From: Candidatus Alistipes intestinigallinarum
GTDB taxonomy: Bacteria; Bacteroidota; Bacteroidia; Bacteroidales; Rikenellaceae
Reading direction: 5' to 3'
Assembly: GCA_019115745.1 (NCBI GenBank)
Contig: DXDA01000007.1
Span: forward strand, 43,484 to 107,483
DNA: 64,000 nt
Shown: positions 25,344-34,487 of the stretch, piece by piece
Layout: each line of letters opens with the position of its first letter
Position numbering within the stretch: the first letter of the stretch is position 1
Program-made: the position numbers and the translations under genes
The notes under the pieces: model-generated
What the model was told of the DNA's origin: nothing
Databases searched by the model: none
Seen by the model: the letters and a program-made list of their open reading frames with translations, nothing else

Positions 25344-26816
25344 TCAGTACAACATATCCACGCTCGATCCGGCAGCCCGGCGTTCCGCCGTCGCACCCTG
25401 GAACGGCACGGCACTGCGCTCGATGAGCAGCATCGGAGCATCCCAAACCGGACAGCCGGTGAATTTCATCCGTCCGCCGTCGCGGTTCCCGTGAGGCTGG
25501 GGCAGTTCGAAGACGCGGCCCGTGATGGGCTCCACCAGTACCGGATCCTTCAGCGAAAGCCCCTCGACACGCAGCTCGACCCGATCCCAGGCGAGTTCAT
25601 CCGACGGGATGCGGTCAGCATACCAGAACATCACGCCGATCGGCTTATCGGTCGCATCGGCCAGTTCGACAAGTGCAATCTCCCGTGCCGTATTGACCGA
25701 GAAGACGGGACGCCCGGCAGCCTTCACCCCGGCGTGCAACAGATTGACCATGTGCTGCATGGCGTGGTACGAGGGTCGTTTGTAGACCACCTGTTTCAGC
25801 AGGTTGGCCCGCAACAGCCCGAACGACTGGAGCATGTTGGGGTACTGGTTGTCGATGATGGCAAAGATCGACGAGCGGATTCCCAGCGCAAAATCGTTGG
25901 CCAGGCGGCGCGCCACCCATTTGGCCTGGCTGTACTCGCTCCACTCGTGGTAGCGCAGGGCGTGGGCCCACTCCAGCACCGAAGGGCATCCGCTCTCGCC
26001 CGAGAAGAGGCGGATCCGCGGATCGTACGAGGAGACGAGCTTGCCCAACGCCTCGATACCGGGCGTCGCATCGTCGGGATTTTCATGATAGGGGTGGAAG
26101 CTCACGTAGTCGAGCAGCCCGAGTTTGCCCCGCTCGCGCAGAATATCCAGCACCCGGCTCGTAAAGTCGATCGGCATCCGCGAAAGTCCGAATCCGATGA
26201 CGACCGCCTCGGGATCGACCTTGCGAAGCGCTTCCGCCGTGCGGATCAGCAGCTCGGCATAGGCCGCCGACTGGTCCGCGCCGCGCAGGTTGGGCTCGTT
26301 CCAGACCTCCCACTCATGCACACGATCCTTGTAACGCTCCGCAACGGCAGTCACGTAGCGCTCCCAGGCCTGCAGCGTCGGCTCATCGGTGAAGATCCGC
26401 GACCCCAGGTTCTTCTGGGCACCGTAGATCGGGTTGCCGTAGGCCAGGCACATCCACGGTCGCACACCCTCTTCGCAAAGGCCGTTGACCGCTTCGTCGA
26501 GCCACTCGAAATCGTAACGACCCTTCTTCTGCTCGCAACGCGCCCAGCCACTCTGGATCCGGGCAGCCCCGACTCCCAGCTCTCCGACATAGGGTTTGTA
26601 AGCCGAAAAATCGGCATACTCCCGGTCGAGGCATTCACACCCGACCGACCAGCGCGGATTTGCAAGCTCCCGCGACGGGCGCGTCTCGATGCGTCCGACA
26701 AGTTCCAGTCCCGGCGTGACGGACTGCATCTGCTTCCAGGTCAGCGACCAATGCTGCGCCAAAACGGCCGAAGGAAGACTCGCTCCCAGAAGAACGGCAA
26801 GGAAAGTTTTTTTCAT
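25344..26816 (-). CDS. Secreted clan GH-A glycoside hydrolase (GH39-like)
   Basis: The 490-residue protein has a signal peptide (FLAVLLGASLPSAVLAQ) without a lipobox. A TIM-barrel of the GH-A type is indicated by VWNEPN with the acid/base Glu 174 and FSGESG with the likely nucleophile Glu 274, plus YVSFHPYHEN before the second. The pattern is closest to GH39 or a related GH-A family; the exact family is uncertain. It should release a sugar in the periplasm. The frame starts at a TTG (26822), but ATG 26816 gives the standard signal peptide. It is the first gene of the leftward operon and its promoter lies ~100 bases upstream. Confidence 0.78.
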   Translation of the reverse strand: MKKTFLAVLLGASLPSAVLAQHWSLTWKQMQSVTPGLELVGRIETRPSRELANPRWSVGCECLDREYADFSAYKPYVGELGVGAARIQSGWARCEQKKGRYDFEWLDEAVNGLCEEGVRPWMCLAYGNPIYGAQKNLGSRIFTDEPTLQAWERYVTAVAERYKDRVHEWEVWNEPNLRGADQSAAYAELLIRTAEALRKVDPEAVVIGFGLSRMPIDFTSRVLDILRERGKLGLLDYVSFHPYHENPDDATPGIEALGKLVSSYDPRIRLFSGESGCPSVLEWAHALRYHEWSEYSQAKWVARRLANDFALGIRSSIFAIIDNQYPNMLQSFGLLRANLLKQVVYKRPSYHAMQHMVNLLHAGVKAAGRPVFSVNTAREIALVELADATDKPIGVMFWYADRIPSDELAWDRVELRVEGLSLKDPVLVEPITGRVFELPQPHGNRDGGRMKFTGCPVWDAPMLLIERSAVPFQGATAERRAAGSSVDMLY

Positions 26817-26844
26817 TTTCAAAGTCGGTTAACAGTTTTTTTCA

Positions 26845-26852
26845 TATCTTTG
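26845..26852 (+). promoter_or_regulatory. -7-like box, possible promoter of the GntR gene
   Basis: TATCTTTG matches TAnnTTTG and reads toward the GntR gene, 124 bases before its ATG. No good TTTG lies 19 bases upstream, only a T-run, so confidence is modest. Confidence 0.45.
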
Positions 26853-26876
26853 TAACACGCAACATAAAAGTTGTGA

Positions 26877-26916
26877 GGTGTGGTCTTCTCCATGAGGAGT
26901 GTTGTGTAGTGTGGTG
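26877..26916. promoter_or_regulatory. Operator-like repeats, copy B (candidate GntR sites)
   Basis: GGTGTGGT (26877-26884) and AGTGTGGT (26908-26915, within GTGTTGTGTAGTGTGGTG at 26899-26916) lie between the divergent glycosidase and GntR genes. The 18-base word matches 11437-11454 with one mismatch. On the minus strand it begins right after the -7 box of the glycosidase promoter. Confidence 0.65.
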
Positions 26917-26947
26917 CAAATATAGGCATTTTTTTAGACATTCCAAG
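26917..26947 (-). promoter_or_regulatory. Promoter of the leftward sugar operon
   Basis: On the minus strand CTTG (26947-26944), 19 bases, then TATATTTG (26924-26917) matches the Bacteroidetes promoter with one mismatch in the -33 box. The operator-like repeat follows at once, and the ATG at 26816 is about 100 bases downstream. Confidence 0.7.
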
Positions 26948-26975
26948 ATTTATTTCACTTTTTTAAACGACAGAT

Positions 26976-28010
26976 ATGCCGGAAAAGATTAAAATCGACC
27001 CGGAGAGCCAGACTCCGGTCTACAAGCAGATTGTCGGGCAGGTGGAGCAGTTGGTACGCAGCGGCGAATATCCCGAAGGGTATCTGCTGCCTTCGATGAA
27101 CGAACTCTCGGCCACACTCGACATCTCGAAGGAGACCGTGAAAAAGGCCTACTCCATACTCCGGAACAAGGGCTGCATCGACGCAAAACAGGGCAAGGGA
27201 TTCTACGTGGCCGCTACCGGCACGTCGAACAAACTCAACATCCTGCTGTTGTTCGACAAACTGAGCACCTACAAGCAGGTGCTCTTCAACTCCTTCGCCG
27301 AGGAGATCGGCAGCGCCGCCGAAGTCACCATCCGCCTCCACAATCAAAACGTGGACCTGCTGGAATACTACATCGACGAAAACCTCGACCTGTTCGACTA
27401 CTACGTCATCACGCCCCACTTCCCGCTCGACGCCGCCACGCGAAAACGCGTGCTGAAGATCCTGACCCGCATCCCCAACCGCAAGCTGATCATGGTCGAC
27501 TACTGGATGAAGGAGCTCCCCGGAAACTACGGAGCCGTCTACCAGGACTTCGACAACGACGCCTATGAAGGGCTGGGGTACGGCCTCAAGAAGCTCAAAA
27601 GCTACTCGAAACTCAACGTCGTGACGCTGCCGTCGAGCCTCTACTACTCCTCGGTCAGCAAGGCCGTGGAGCGCTTCTGCCGCGACAACGACATCGCCGT
27701 GGAGTTCCACACGAAGATCACGCCCGAGATCATCCGCGAAAAGGAGGTATACCTGATCCTCAACAGCCAGTACGACCTCGGACTGATCGAGCTCGTGCGC
27801 CGCGCCCGCGAACGGAACTACAAGGTGGGGCGCGACATCAGCATCATCTCCTACAACGAGTCGCCGATCAACGAAATCATCCTCAACGGATTGACGACCA
27901 TCTCGACCGATTTCCGGCAGATGGGCATTCTCGTGGCCCGGATGATTCTCGACAAGGCCCCGGCCAAGATCAAATGCGACTTCCAGATGATCCGCCGCAA
28001 CACCTTCTGA
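26976..28010 (+). CDS. GntR-family regulator with a LacI-type sugar sensor domain
   Basis: The 344-residue protein has an N-terminal winged helix-turn-helix of the GntR/YtrA kind at residues ~10-77 (PVYKQIVGQVEQL, LPSMNELSATLDISKETVKK) and a C-terminal periplasmic-binding-protein-like domain from ~80 (LNILLLFDKLSTYKQVLFNSF, DISIISYNESPINE, GLTTISTDFRQMG). This architecture is that of the Bacteroides fucose repressor FucR, so it likely senses a sugar and represses transport and catabolic genes. It is divergent from the glycosidase-MFS-isomerase operon. The repeats at 26877-26916, also found before susC at 11397-11454, are candidate binding sites, which implies autoregulation and control of the whole block. 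Confidence 0.88.
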   Translation: MPEKIKIDPESQTPVYKQIVGQVEQLVRSGEYPEGYLLPSMNELSATLDISKETVKKAYSILRNKGCIDAKQGKGFYVAATGTSNKLNILLLFDKLSTYKQVLFNSFAEEIGSAAEVTIRLHNQNVDLLEYYIDENLDLFDYYVITPHFPLDAATRKRVLKILTRIPNRKLIMVDYWMKELPGNYGAVYQDFDNDAYEGLGYGLKKLKSYSKLNVVTLPSSLYYSSVSKAVERFCRDNDIAVEFHTKITPEIIREKEVYLILNSQYDLGLIELVRRARERNYKVGRDISIISYNESPINEIILNGLTTISTDFRQMGILVARMILDKAPAKIKCDFQMIRRNTF

Positions 28011-28062
28011 CCATTCCCCGAAAGCCGCCGGCAGCCGCCCGACAGCGAAACGCATCCCCGAA

Positions 28063-28101
28063 AAAAAGCTCCGGACCGCCTTCCGCGATCCGGAGCTTTT
28101 T
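28063..28101. terminator. Bidirectional terminator between GntR and the hybrid regulator
   Basis: AAAAAGCTCCGGA and TCCGGAGCTTTTT pair perfectly over 13 bases around a 13-base loop, between the convergent stops at 28010 and 28120. Confidence 0.85.
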
Positions 28102-28119
28102 CATGCCACCGGCCCGACA

Positions 28120-31100
28120 TCACTCCTCGGAATCGGAGACGAAGTTCTTCGGCAAGACCCCGAACTGCTTCTGGAAACATTTCGAGAAGTAGGAGGTCGA
28201 ACTGAACCCGACCATGTAGCAAACCTCGTTGATGTGGTAACGCTTGTCCTTGAGGAGCTGGGCCGCCGTCTTGAGGCGTTCGAGACGCAGGTAATCGTTC
28301 GGCGTCATGTCCAGCACCCCCTTGATCTTGCGGTAGAAGCTCGCACGGCTCATGTGCATCATCTCCGCAATGTCGTTCATCTTGAACTCCGGGTTGTTGA
28401 AGTTGGCATGGATGATCTCCTGCAGCCGCACGATGAAGTCCGTATCGGCCGTCGACGTGGCCATCGTGTTGGCCAGCACCAGCGGGTTCTTCGTGAAGGC
28501 CTCGCAGAGTTTCCGCCGGCTCTTGATCAGATTGGCGACCACCGACAGCAGATAACTCGACGAGAAGGGCTTTTCGATATAAGCATCCGCACCGGCATCC
28601 ATGCCCGAAATCTTCGACTGAAGCGTCGTCTTCGCCGTCAGCATCACCAACGGGATATGGCTGTAACGCAGGTCGTTTTTCACCCGCTCGCACAACTCGA
28701 TACCGTCCATTTTCGGCATCATGATGTCGCTGACGATCAGATTGATGTAGTTCTTCTCCAGCAACTCCAGCGCCTCGACGCCGTTCTCGGCCGTGATGAC
28801 CGAATAGTGTTCGGACAACTGCCGACGGATAAAGGCCTGCATCTCGGGGTTGTCCTCCACGACCAGGATGCTGCAAGCCTCCCAGACCGGTTCCGGAACG
28901 GTATCCGGCATCGTTCCGGCAGCCTCGTCCGGAACCGATTCGGGCTCCGCGGAGACGGCGCCCGAGCTGTACGGAACCGTCAGGATGAACTCATTGACCG
29001 TCTCCGACGACCCCATCGTGAGCGTCCCGTGATGCAATTCGGCCAGCGAGCGCGACAGCGCCAGACCGATACCCGTACCCGGCGCCTCGCTCTTGCGCGT
29101 ATTCCGGAAGAAGGGGGCAAAGATCGCATCCCGCATCTCCGCAGGCACGATCTCCCCGTCGTTGGTCACCGTGAGGCGCAGCTCCTGCCCCTCACGGTGC
29201 AGCTCCACGCGGATCATCGCGTCGGAATACTTCAACGCATTGTTGAACAGATTGCTCAGAATCTTCGTGAAGGCCTCGCGGTCGATCTCCGCCCAGGCCT
29301 CCTTCTCCCCGATCTCCAGCTCGAAACGCTTGTGCTGCTGCTTGGCCGAGGAGCTGAACCGGTAGAAGGTCTCCGAAACGACATCCGCCACGTTCTGACG
29401 CGTCAGGTTCAACGACAGCCGCTCCTTCTCGATCTTCTGGAAGTCGAGCAACTGATTCGTGAGGTCCAGCAGGCGGTTCGTATTGCGATCCATGATATTC
29501 AGGTCCTCGACCAGCTCCCGATCGATCGTCTTGCGCGCCAGGATATTCTCCAGCGGCCCCTTGATGAGCGTCAGCGGCGTGCGGATCTCATGGGCGATGC
29601 TGGTGAAGAAGCTGATCTTGGCGTTGTAGAGCTCCCGCTCCTTCTCCCGTTCGAACGTCTGGATATGCTGCTCCTGACGGCGGCGGTTGCGGCGGTTGTG
29701 GTAAAGGAAGACCAGGCCGAGAAATCCCACGCCCAGCAACGCATAGAAGACATAGGCAACCGTCGAGAGGTAAAACGGCGGGGAGACCTCGATGAACAGG
29801 CGCCGGACAGGTCCCTCGCTGCGATCCGCCAGCCGCACCCGGAAGAGATAGTGTCCGGGCGGAAGTTTCGAATAGGTGATCGTCGAGGATTCGGCCGTAT
29901 ACCGCCGCCAATGGTCATCCAGCCCCTCCAGTTTGTAGAGCAGACGGTTCGACTGCGGTTCCCGGTAGCCGAGGGCCGCCAATTGCAGGCTGAAGGAGTT
30001 CTGGTCGTATTTCAGGCTCACCGAATCGGAGCAGATGATGCTCTTCCGCAGCGGCGAGCCGGGCTCCCCGACGACGACCGGTTCGTCGAGCAGCGAGAAA
30101 TCCGTGATGTAGACCGGAGGTTCGTACTCGGTCCGTTGTTCGACGAGACGTGCCGGATCGAACGAGATCAGCCCCTCGATGCACCCGAAATAGATAATCC
30201 CCTGCTCGGAACGGTAACTCGACTTGTAGTTGAACTGGTTGCTCAGCAGGCGGTCCGCCACGGTGTAAACCTGACGGACGCTCTCGGTCCGGGGATCGAA
30301 GAGCACCAGGCCCCGGTTGGTCGTGATCCAGAAGAGGCCCTGCCCGTCCTCGACGATCTGGAAAACGACGTCGCTGGGCATTCCGTCGCAGGAGTTGTAG
30401 CGGATGAAGGTCTCCCGCTCGGGATCGAAACGGCTGAATCCCGACCCCTCGGTCGTCAGCCAGATCTGGCCGTTGCCATCCTCGAAGACGCTCGTAATGT
30501 TGTCGCACGGAAGCGACGTTTCGTCGTCGGGGTCATGCAGGAAGTGCGACCAGCGGTCGTTCCGCGCGTCGTAGCGGTAGAGTCCGTTCGAGAAGGTCGC
30601 CACCCAGAGCTGGCCGTTCGAATCCTCGCGGATGTCGTTGACCATCTTTCCGCCGTTGATCTCCGGCACGAGCGGGAACCGGTCCGTCCGCGGGTCGTAA
30701 TACTGCAGTCCGTGCATGGTCCCCACGTAGATCCGCCCGCTCTCGGTCTTGCAGAGCGCAAAGACGTAGTTGCTGAAAATCCGGCCCGGTTTTCCGTCGT
30801 CGCCGTAGGCGCGGATCCGTCCGGTCCGGGTGTCGATCACCCGGATGCCCTTCGAGAAGGTGCTCACCCAGAGGTCGTCGCCGTCCATAAGCAGTCCGTG
30901 AACGTTGGAAAACTCCCGGCTCGGGGCGAAAAAGTCGAAGGTCCGCGCCGCGGGATCGAAGCGGTAGAGCCCCGCATCCTCGGTCCCGACCCAGAGCCCG
31001 CCCCGGTTGTCGGGGCAGATTTCCCGCACGCGACGACCCTGGAGGCTGCGCGGGGCATCCGTCTGGTAATACTTGTCGAAATCGGGATTCCGCCGCGGGA

Positions 31101-32094
31101 GGTAGTTGATGCCGCCGAAAAACGATCCGACCCACAACCCGCCCTCACGGTCCTTGTAGAGCGAATAGACGGCATTGTCCGAGAGCGAATAGGGATCGTA
31201 AAGCGAACTGCGCAGATGCTGGCAGTGCCGGGTCCGGGTATTGTAGACGATGATGCCCGATTCGGTTCCGATCCAGAGCTCGTCGGGGGCATACTGCAGA
31301 ATATAGCGCACGAAGAGCGGCGTTTCGGGGTCGTCCGTCAGGCGCAGCCGGGTGACCTGTGCCGTCACGAGGTTGACCTCCACCACGCCGTGAGCCTCCA
31401 GGCCGAGGTAGAGTTTGTTGTAGTCGCTGAAACAGATGAACGAGATGATGTCCTTCGGGTAGATCGGCTGCCCCTCGGCATCGAGAAAGGGTTTCACCTC
31501 CCGGAAGCCGTCCTCGGTATAGAAGAGCCCGCCGCCGTAACCGGAGAACCAGATCACGCCGTTGCGGTCGCTGCGCAGCGTGCGCAGGGCCCGCCGCTCC
31601 CGATAGCAGTTCTCGGTCCGGCCGGTGCGGGGATCGTGGCGGAAGACCCCGTTGGCCTCCACGGTGATCCAGATACACCCCTTCGGGTCGCGTTCCAGCC
31701 CCGCAATCGGTTTCGTGATGAGTTTGCCTTCGGGGTCGTAGAGCGGCAGGTCGGTGAAGCGCTCCGTCTCGGGGTCGTAGATGTAGAGTCCCGAGTCGGT
31801 CCCCACCCAGAGCCGATGCGCCTCATCCTCCATCAAACACTTGATCAAACTGTTCCCGAGTCCCGCTTTCTGGCCCGGATTGTGCTTGAAGGTTTTGAAC
31901 GTCTTGCCGTCGTAGCGGTTCAGGCCGTCCTTGGTCCCGAACCACATGAAACCCCGATCGTCCTGCAGGATCGTGGTCACGGTATTTTGCGACAATCCGT
32001 CGTTGATCCCCAGACGGTCGAAGTGAATCGACTGCGCTGCGGCCAGGGACAAACCGCCGGCAAAGCCCAAAAGAGAAAGCAAAAATTTTCTCAT
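28120..32094 (-). CDS. Hybrid two-component system regulator (periplasmic sensor, kinase, receiver and AraC in one chain)
   Basis: This 1324-residue inner-membrane protein senses glycan fragments and activates the neighbouring locus. A signal peptide (SLAAAQ) is followed by ~650 residues of two-component beta-propeller repeats (GLSQNTVTTILQD, GFMWFGTKDGLNRYDG, LWVGTDSGLYIYD). A Y_Y_Y domain (~700-780) and one membrane helix (VAYVFYALLGVGFLGLVFLY) come next. The kinase has the HisKA box with its His in SIAHEIRTPL, an HATPase domain (GTGIGLALS) and a receiver (VVEDNPEMQAF, phospho-acceptor Asp in VSDIMMPKMDG). An AraC helix-turn-helix ends the chain (MSRASFYRKI, VGFSSTSYFSKCF). All catalytic residues are present. 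It is divergent from the 32442 operon. Confidence 0.96.
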   Translation of the reverse strand: MRKFLLSLLGFAGGLSLAAAQSIHFDRLGINDGLSQNTVTTILQDDRGFMWFGTKDGLNRYDGKTFKTFKHNPGQKAGLGNSLIKCLMEDEAHRLWVGTDSGLYIYDPETERFTDLPLYDPEGKLITKPIAGLERDPKGCIWITVEANGVFRHDPRTGRTENCYRERRALRTLRSDRNGVIWFSGYGGGLFYTEDGFREVKPFLDAEGQPIYPKDIISFICFSDYNKLYLGLEAHGVVEVNLVTAQVTRLRLTDDPETPLFVRYILQYAPDELWIGTESGIIVYNTRTRHCQHLRSSLYDPYSLSDNAVYSLYKDREGGLWVGSFFGGINYLPRRNPDFDKYYQTDAPRSLQGRRVREICPDNRGGLWVGTEDAGLYRFDPAARTFDFFAPSREFSNVHGLLMDGDDLWVSTFSKGIRVIDTRTGRIRAYGDDGKPGRIFSNYVFALCKTESGRIYVGTMHGLQYYDPRTDRFPLVPEINGGKMVNDIREDSNGQLWVATFSNGLYRYDARNDRWSHFLHDPDDETSLPCDNITSVFEDGNGQIWLTTEGSGFSRFDPERETFIRYNSCDGMPSDVVFQIVEDGQGLFWITTNRGLVLFDPRTESVRQVYTVADRLLSNQFNYKSSYRSEQGIIYFGCIEGLISFDPARLVEQRTEYEPPVYITDFSLLDEPVVVGEPGSPLRKSIICSDSVSLKYDQNSFSLQLAALGYREPQSNRLLYKLEGLDDHWRRYTAESSTITYSKLPPGHYLFRVRLADRSEGPVRRLFIEVSPPFYLSTVAYVFYALLGVGFLGLVFLYHNRRNRRRQEQHIQTFEREKERELYNAKISFFTSIAHEIRTPLTLIKGPLENILARKTIDRELVEDLNIMDRNTNRLLDLTNQLLDFQKIEKERLSLNLTRQNVADVVSETFYRFSSSAKQQHKRFELEIGEKEAWAEIDREAFTKILSNLFNNALKYSDAMIRVELHREGQELRLTVTNDGEIVPAEMRDAIFAPFFRNTRKSEAPGTGIGLALSRSLAELHHGTLTMGSSETVNEFILTVPYSSGAVSAEPESVPDEAAGTMPDTVPEPVWEACSILVVEDNPEMQAFIRRQLSEHYSVITAENGVEALELLEKNYINLIVSDIMMPKMDGIELCERVKNDLRYSHIPLVMLTAKTTLQSKISGMDAGADAYIEKPFSSSYLLSVVANLIKSRRKLCEAFTKNPLVLANTMATSTADTDFIVRLQEIIHANFNNPEFKMNDIAEMMHMSRASFYRKIKGVLDMTPNDYLRLERLKTAAQLLKDKRYHINEVCYMVGFSSTSYFSKCFQKQFGVLPKNFVSDSEE

Positions 32095-32441
32095 AGCTGA
32101 TACGGGTTAGCAAAACAAATATAGGGAAAGGTGAGCGCAGAGGCAAACGAAAACGAAAACGAAGTTTTCAGGTTTGACTCTGCCGAACCGCATCCTATGT
32201 TCTGTAAATATAGGTATTTTCGCGCGTTCCAACAAATCGGCCTCTCCAGCACCGTGCAGCACAACTCCCTGAAAATATTGTATTTGACAAATAGCCATAT
32301 CGTCTCACAGCCCATATACAAACCAATTTGAGATAATTTTTTCATTAATAGCGACTATATTTTCTTAGCTCCGTCACGCCCTTTTCTATTTTTGTATTGC
32401 CAAAAAAGCCGAACCTGAAACCTGCTTTGAACCGACCTGAC
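32095..32441. promoter_or_regulatory. Divergent regulatory region of locus 2
   Basis: The 347-base, AT-rich spacer has no gene. On the minus strand TTTG (32147-32144), 20 bases, then TATATTTG (32123-32116) forms a good promoter for the hybrid regulator, 22 bases before its ATG. On the plus strand TATTTTTG (32387-32394) is a -7 box 48 bases before the ATG at 32442; its -33 box is weak, as expected for an activator-dependent promoter. A short palindrome, ATTTGACAAAT (32282-32292), and the rest are unexplained; the regulator's AraC domain probably binds here. Confidence 0.65.
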
Positions 32442-34454
32442 ATGAAAAAATTTCTCCCGATACTTTTTGCGGCCAGTTGCACGATAGGCTGGAGCGCCCA
32501 AGCCTCCGACGGGGCTCTTTCGGGACGTCTCTGGCTGAAAACTCCCGGGAACGATGCCGTAGCCTATGAATTGCACACCTCCGAGACGGGGGGGGGAGTT
32601 CTGGAAGCCGACCAGTCCCTGCCGGTGACCATCCGCCGGGAGATTGCACAACAAGGCGATGAGACCCGGATCCTCCTCACGCTGACAGCCTCCGAGGAGG
32701 TCTATTATAATATAGAGCAAATCTACCGCACGGCCCTGCCGCACAAGGAGTGTCTCTTCTACATGCCGGGATTCTGGTACCACCGGAACCTGCGCTCCCC
32801 GGAAGCGGCGCCGTCGTTCCACACCTCCGACAGTTGGCAGGTCCGCGAAGACCGCCTGAGCACTCCGCTCACGGGACTCTTCGACGAACGCTCGGGCGAC
32901 TTCTGCACGGTACTCCGCACCGACCCGCTCCGCGAGGAGGCGCTCGGATGCCACAACCGCGGCGAAGTGATCCTCTCCGGGCACACCTCACTGGGATTTA
33001 CCGGATTCCGCAACGTCGACGGAAAGGCCGCCCTGGTCTTCGGGTTCCCCTGGAGCGAAGCCCCGAAATCCTACATCCGCAAACTCACCCTCGCCCCCGA
33101 AGTCCAGACCTTCGAGAAGCTCGGCAAGGGCGAAAGCCGGCAACTGTCGTGGCGGATCCGCCGGGGACGCTGTGACTCCTACTCCTCGTTCGTGGCCGAC
33201 GTCTGGAACGACTCCTTCGACACGTTCGACCCGCAGCCCCTCACCCCGCGCCATACGCCCGAAGAGGCCAAGGCACTGCTGGCCCGCTACTTCATCCAGA
33301 GCTACGTGGGCGACTACCCGCTGAAATACACCTCGGGCGTGGAGCTCCGCACGGCCGATCCCGCCAGTAACGGAATTGCCGAGGTAGGATTCCTCGGACG
33401 CGTGCTGCTGAACGCCTTCAACGCCCTGGAGTATGGCGAGGCCTCCGGCAACGACACGCTGGTCACCAACGCCCGCTCGATCTTCGACAGCTACCTCGAA
33501 CACGGTTTCACATCCAACGGACTGTTCCGCGAGGTTGTGGATTTCCGACGCAACCGGGAGTCCGACGTCTACAGCATCCGCCGCCAGTCGGAGGGTGTCT
33601 ACGCCGTGCTGAACTACCTCGCCTACGAGCAGCGCCAGGGCCGCCGCCATCCGCAGTGGGAGGCACGGATCCGTACACTGCTGGGACAACTTCTCCGCCT
33701 GCAGGCTGCCGACGGCAGTTTCCCGCGCAAGTTCCGCGACGATCTGAGCGTCGTGGACGCCTCGGGAGGCAGCACCCCCTCGGCCACGCTCCCGCTGACG
33801 ATGGCTGCCGTCTACTTCCGCGACAAGAACTACGGCGAAAGCGCCCGACGCACGGCCAGCTACCTCGAAAAGAGCATCATTGCACCGGCCGACTACTTCT
33901 CCTCGACGCTCGACGCCAACTGCGAGGACAAGGAGGCGTCGCTCTACGCCTCGACGGCGATGTTCTATCTGGCCATGAGCTCCCGGGGTGCCGAACGCCA
34001 GCACTACGTCGATCTGTGCCGCGAAGCGGCCTATTTCGCCCTCTCGTGGTACTACCTCTGGGACGTACCCTTCGCCGGAGGACAGATGCTCGGCGACGTG
34101 GGATTCCACTCGCGCGGCTGGGGCAACGTCTCCGTGGAGAACAACCACATCGACGTCTTCATCTTCGAATTCGCCACCGTGCTCGACTGGCTGGCCGACG
34201 AGTGCCGCGAACCCCGTTTCGCCCGCATGAGCGCCGTGATCCGCAGCTCAATGCTGCAGCTCATGCCCACCGAGGCGACGCATTTCTGCATCGGACGCAC
34301 GGGATACTATCCCGAAGTGGTGCAGCACACGGCCTGGGACTACGGCAAGAACGGCAAGGGATTCTACAACGACATCTTCGCACCGGGCTGGACCGTCGCC
34401 TCGCTGTGGCAGATGCTCAGTCCCGAACGCGTCAGCAACTTCTTCGCCCGATAA
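32442..34454 (+). CDS. Secreted protein of unknown function, possible alpha/alpha-barrel glycan enzyme
   Basis: The 670-residue product has a signal peptide (FLPILFAASCTIGWSAQAS). The N-terminal ~240 residues are beta-rich. From ~residue 270 onward a run of amphipathic helices carries aromatic and acidic pairs (GVYAVLNYLAYEQRQGRR, LQAADGSFPRKFRDDL, STPSATLPLTMAAVYF, CREAAYFALSWYYLWDVPF, SVENNHIDVFIFEFATV), which fits a six-hairpin toroid as in lyases and unsaturated glucuronyl hydrolases. I do not recognise the family. It is the first gene of the long operon facing the hybrid regulator. The frame is open upstream to 32397, but 32442 gives the signal peptide. A nine-G tract lies at 32588-32596, early in the mature protein. 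Confidence 0.7.
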   Translation: MKKFLPILFAASCTIGWSAQASDGALSGRLWLKTPGNDAVAYELHTSETGGGVLEADQSLPVTIRREIAQQGDETRILLTLTASEEVYYNIEQIYRTALPHKECLFYMPGFWYHRNLRSPEAAPSFHTSDSWQVREDRLSTPLTGLFDERSGDFCTVLRTDPLREEALGCHNRGEVILSGHTSLGFTGFRNVDGKAALVFGFPWSEAPKSYIRKLTLAPEVQTFEKLGKGESRQLSWRIRRGRCDSYSSFVADVWNDSFDTFDPQPLTPRHTPEEAKALLARYFIQSYVGDYPLKYTSGVELRTADPASNGIAEVGFLGRVLLNAFNALEYGEASGNDTLVTNARSIFDSYLEHGFTSNGLFREVVDFRRNRESDVYSIRRQSEGVYAVLNYLAYEQRQGRRHPQWEARIRTLLGQLLRLQAADGSFPRKFRDDLSVVDASGGSTPSATLPLTMAAVYFRDKNYGESARRTASYLEKSIIAPADYFSSTLDANCEDKEASLYASTAMFYLAMSSRGAERQHYVDLCREAAYFALSWYYLWDVPFAGGQMLGDVGFHSRGWGNVSVENNHIDVFIFEFATVLDWLADECREPRFARMSAVIRSSMLQLMPTEATHFCIGRTGYYPEVVQHTAWDYGKNGKGFYNDIFAPGWTVASLWQMLSPERVSNFFAR

Positions 34455-34487
34455 AAACAACCCAACACCCGAAACCGAACAAAACCC

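Noticed and set aside
28234..32100. Plus-strand frame of 1288 codons opposite the hybrid regulator
   Set aside because: It has Arg, His and Asp-rich repeats caused by the beta-propeller codons on the other strand and no start context; the regulator reading is certain.
32141..32165. AACGAAAACGAAAACGAAG short repeats before the hybrid regulator
   Set aside because: Only about three imperfect units occur and there is no spacer structure; it is not a CRISPR array and is probably simple sequence.
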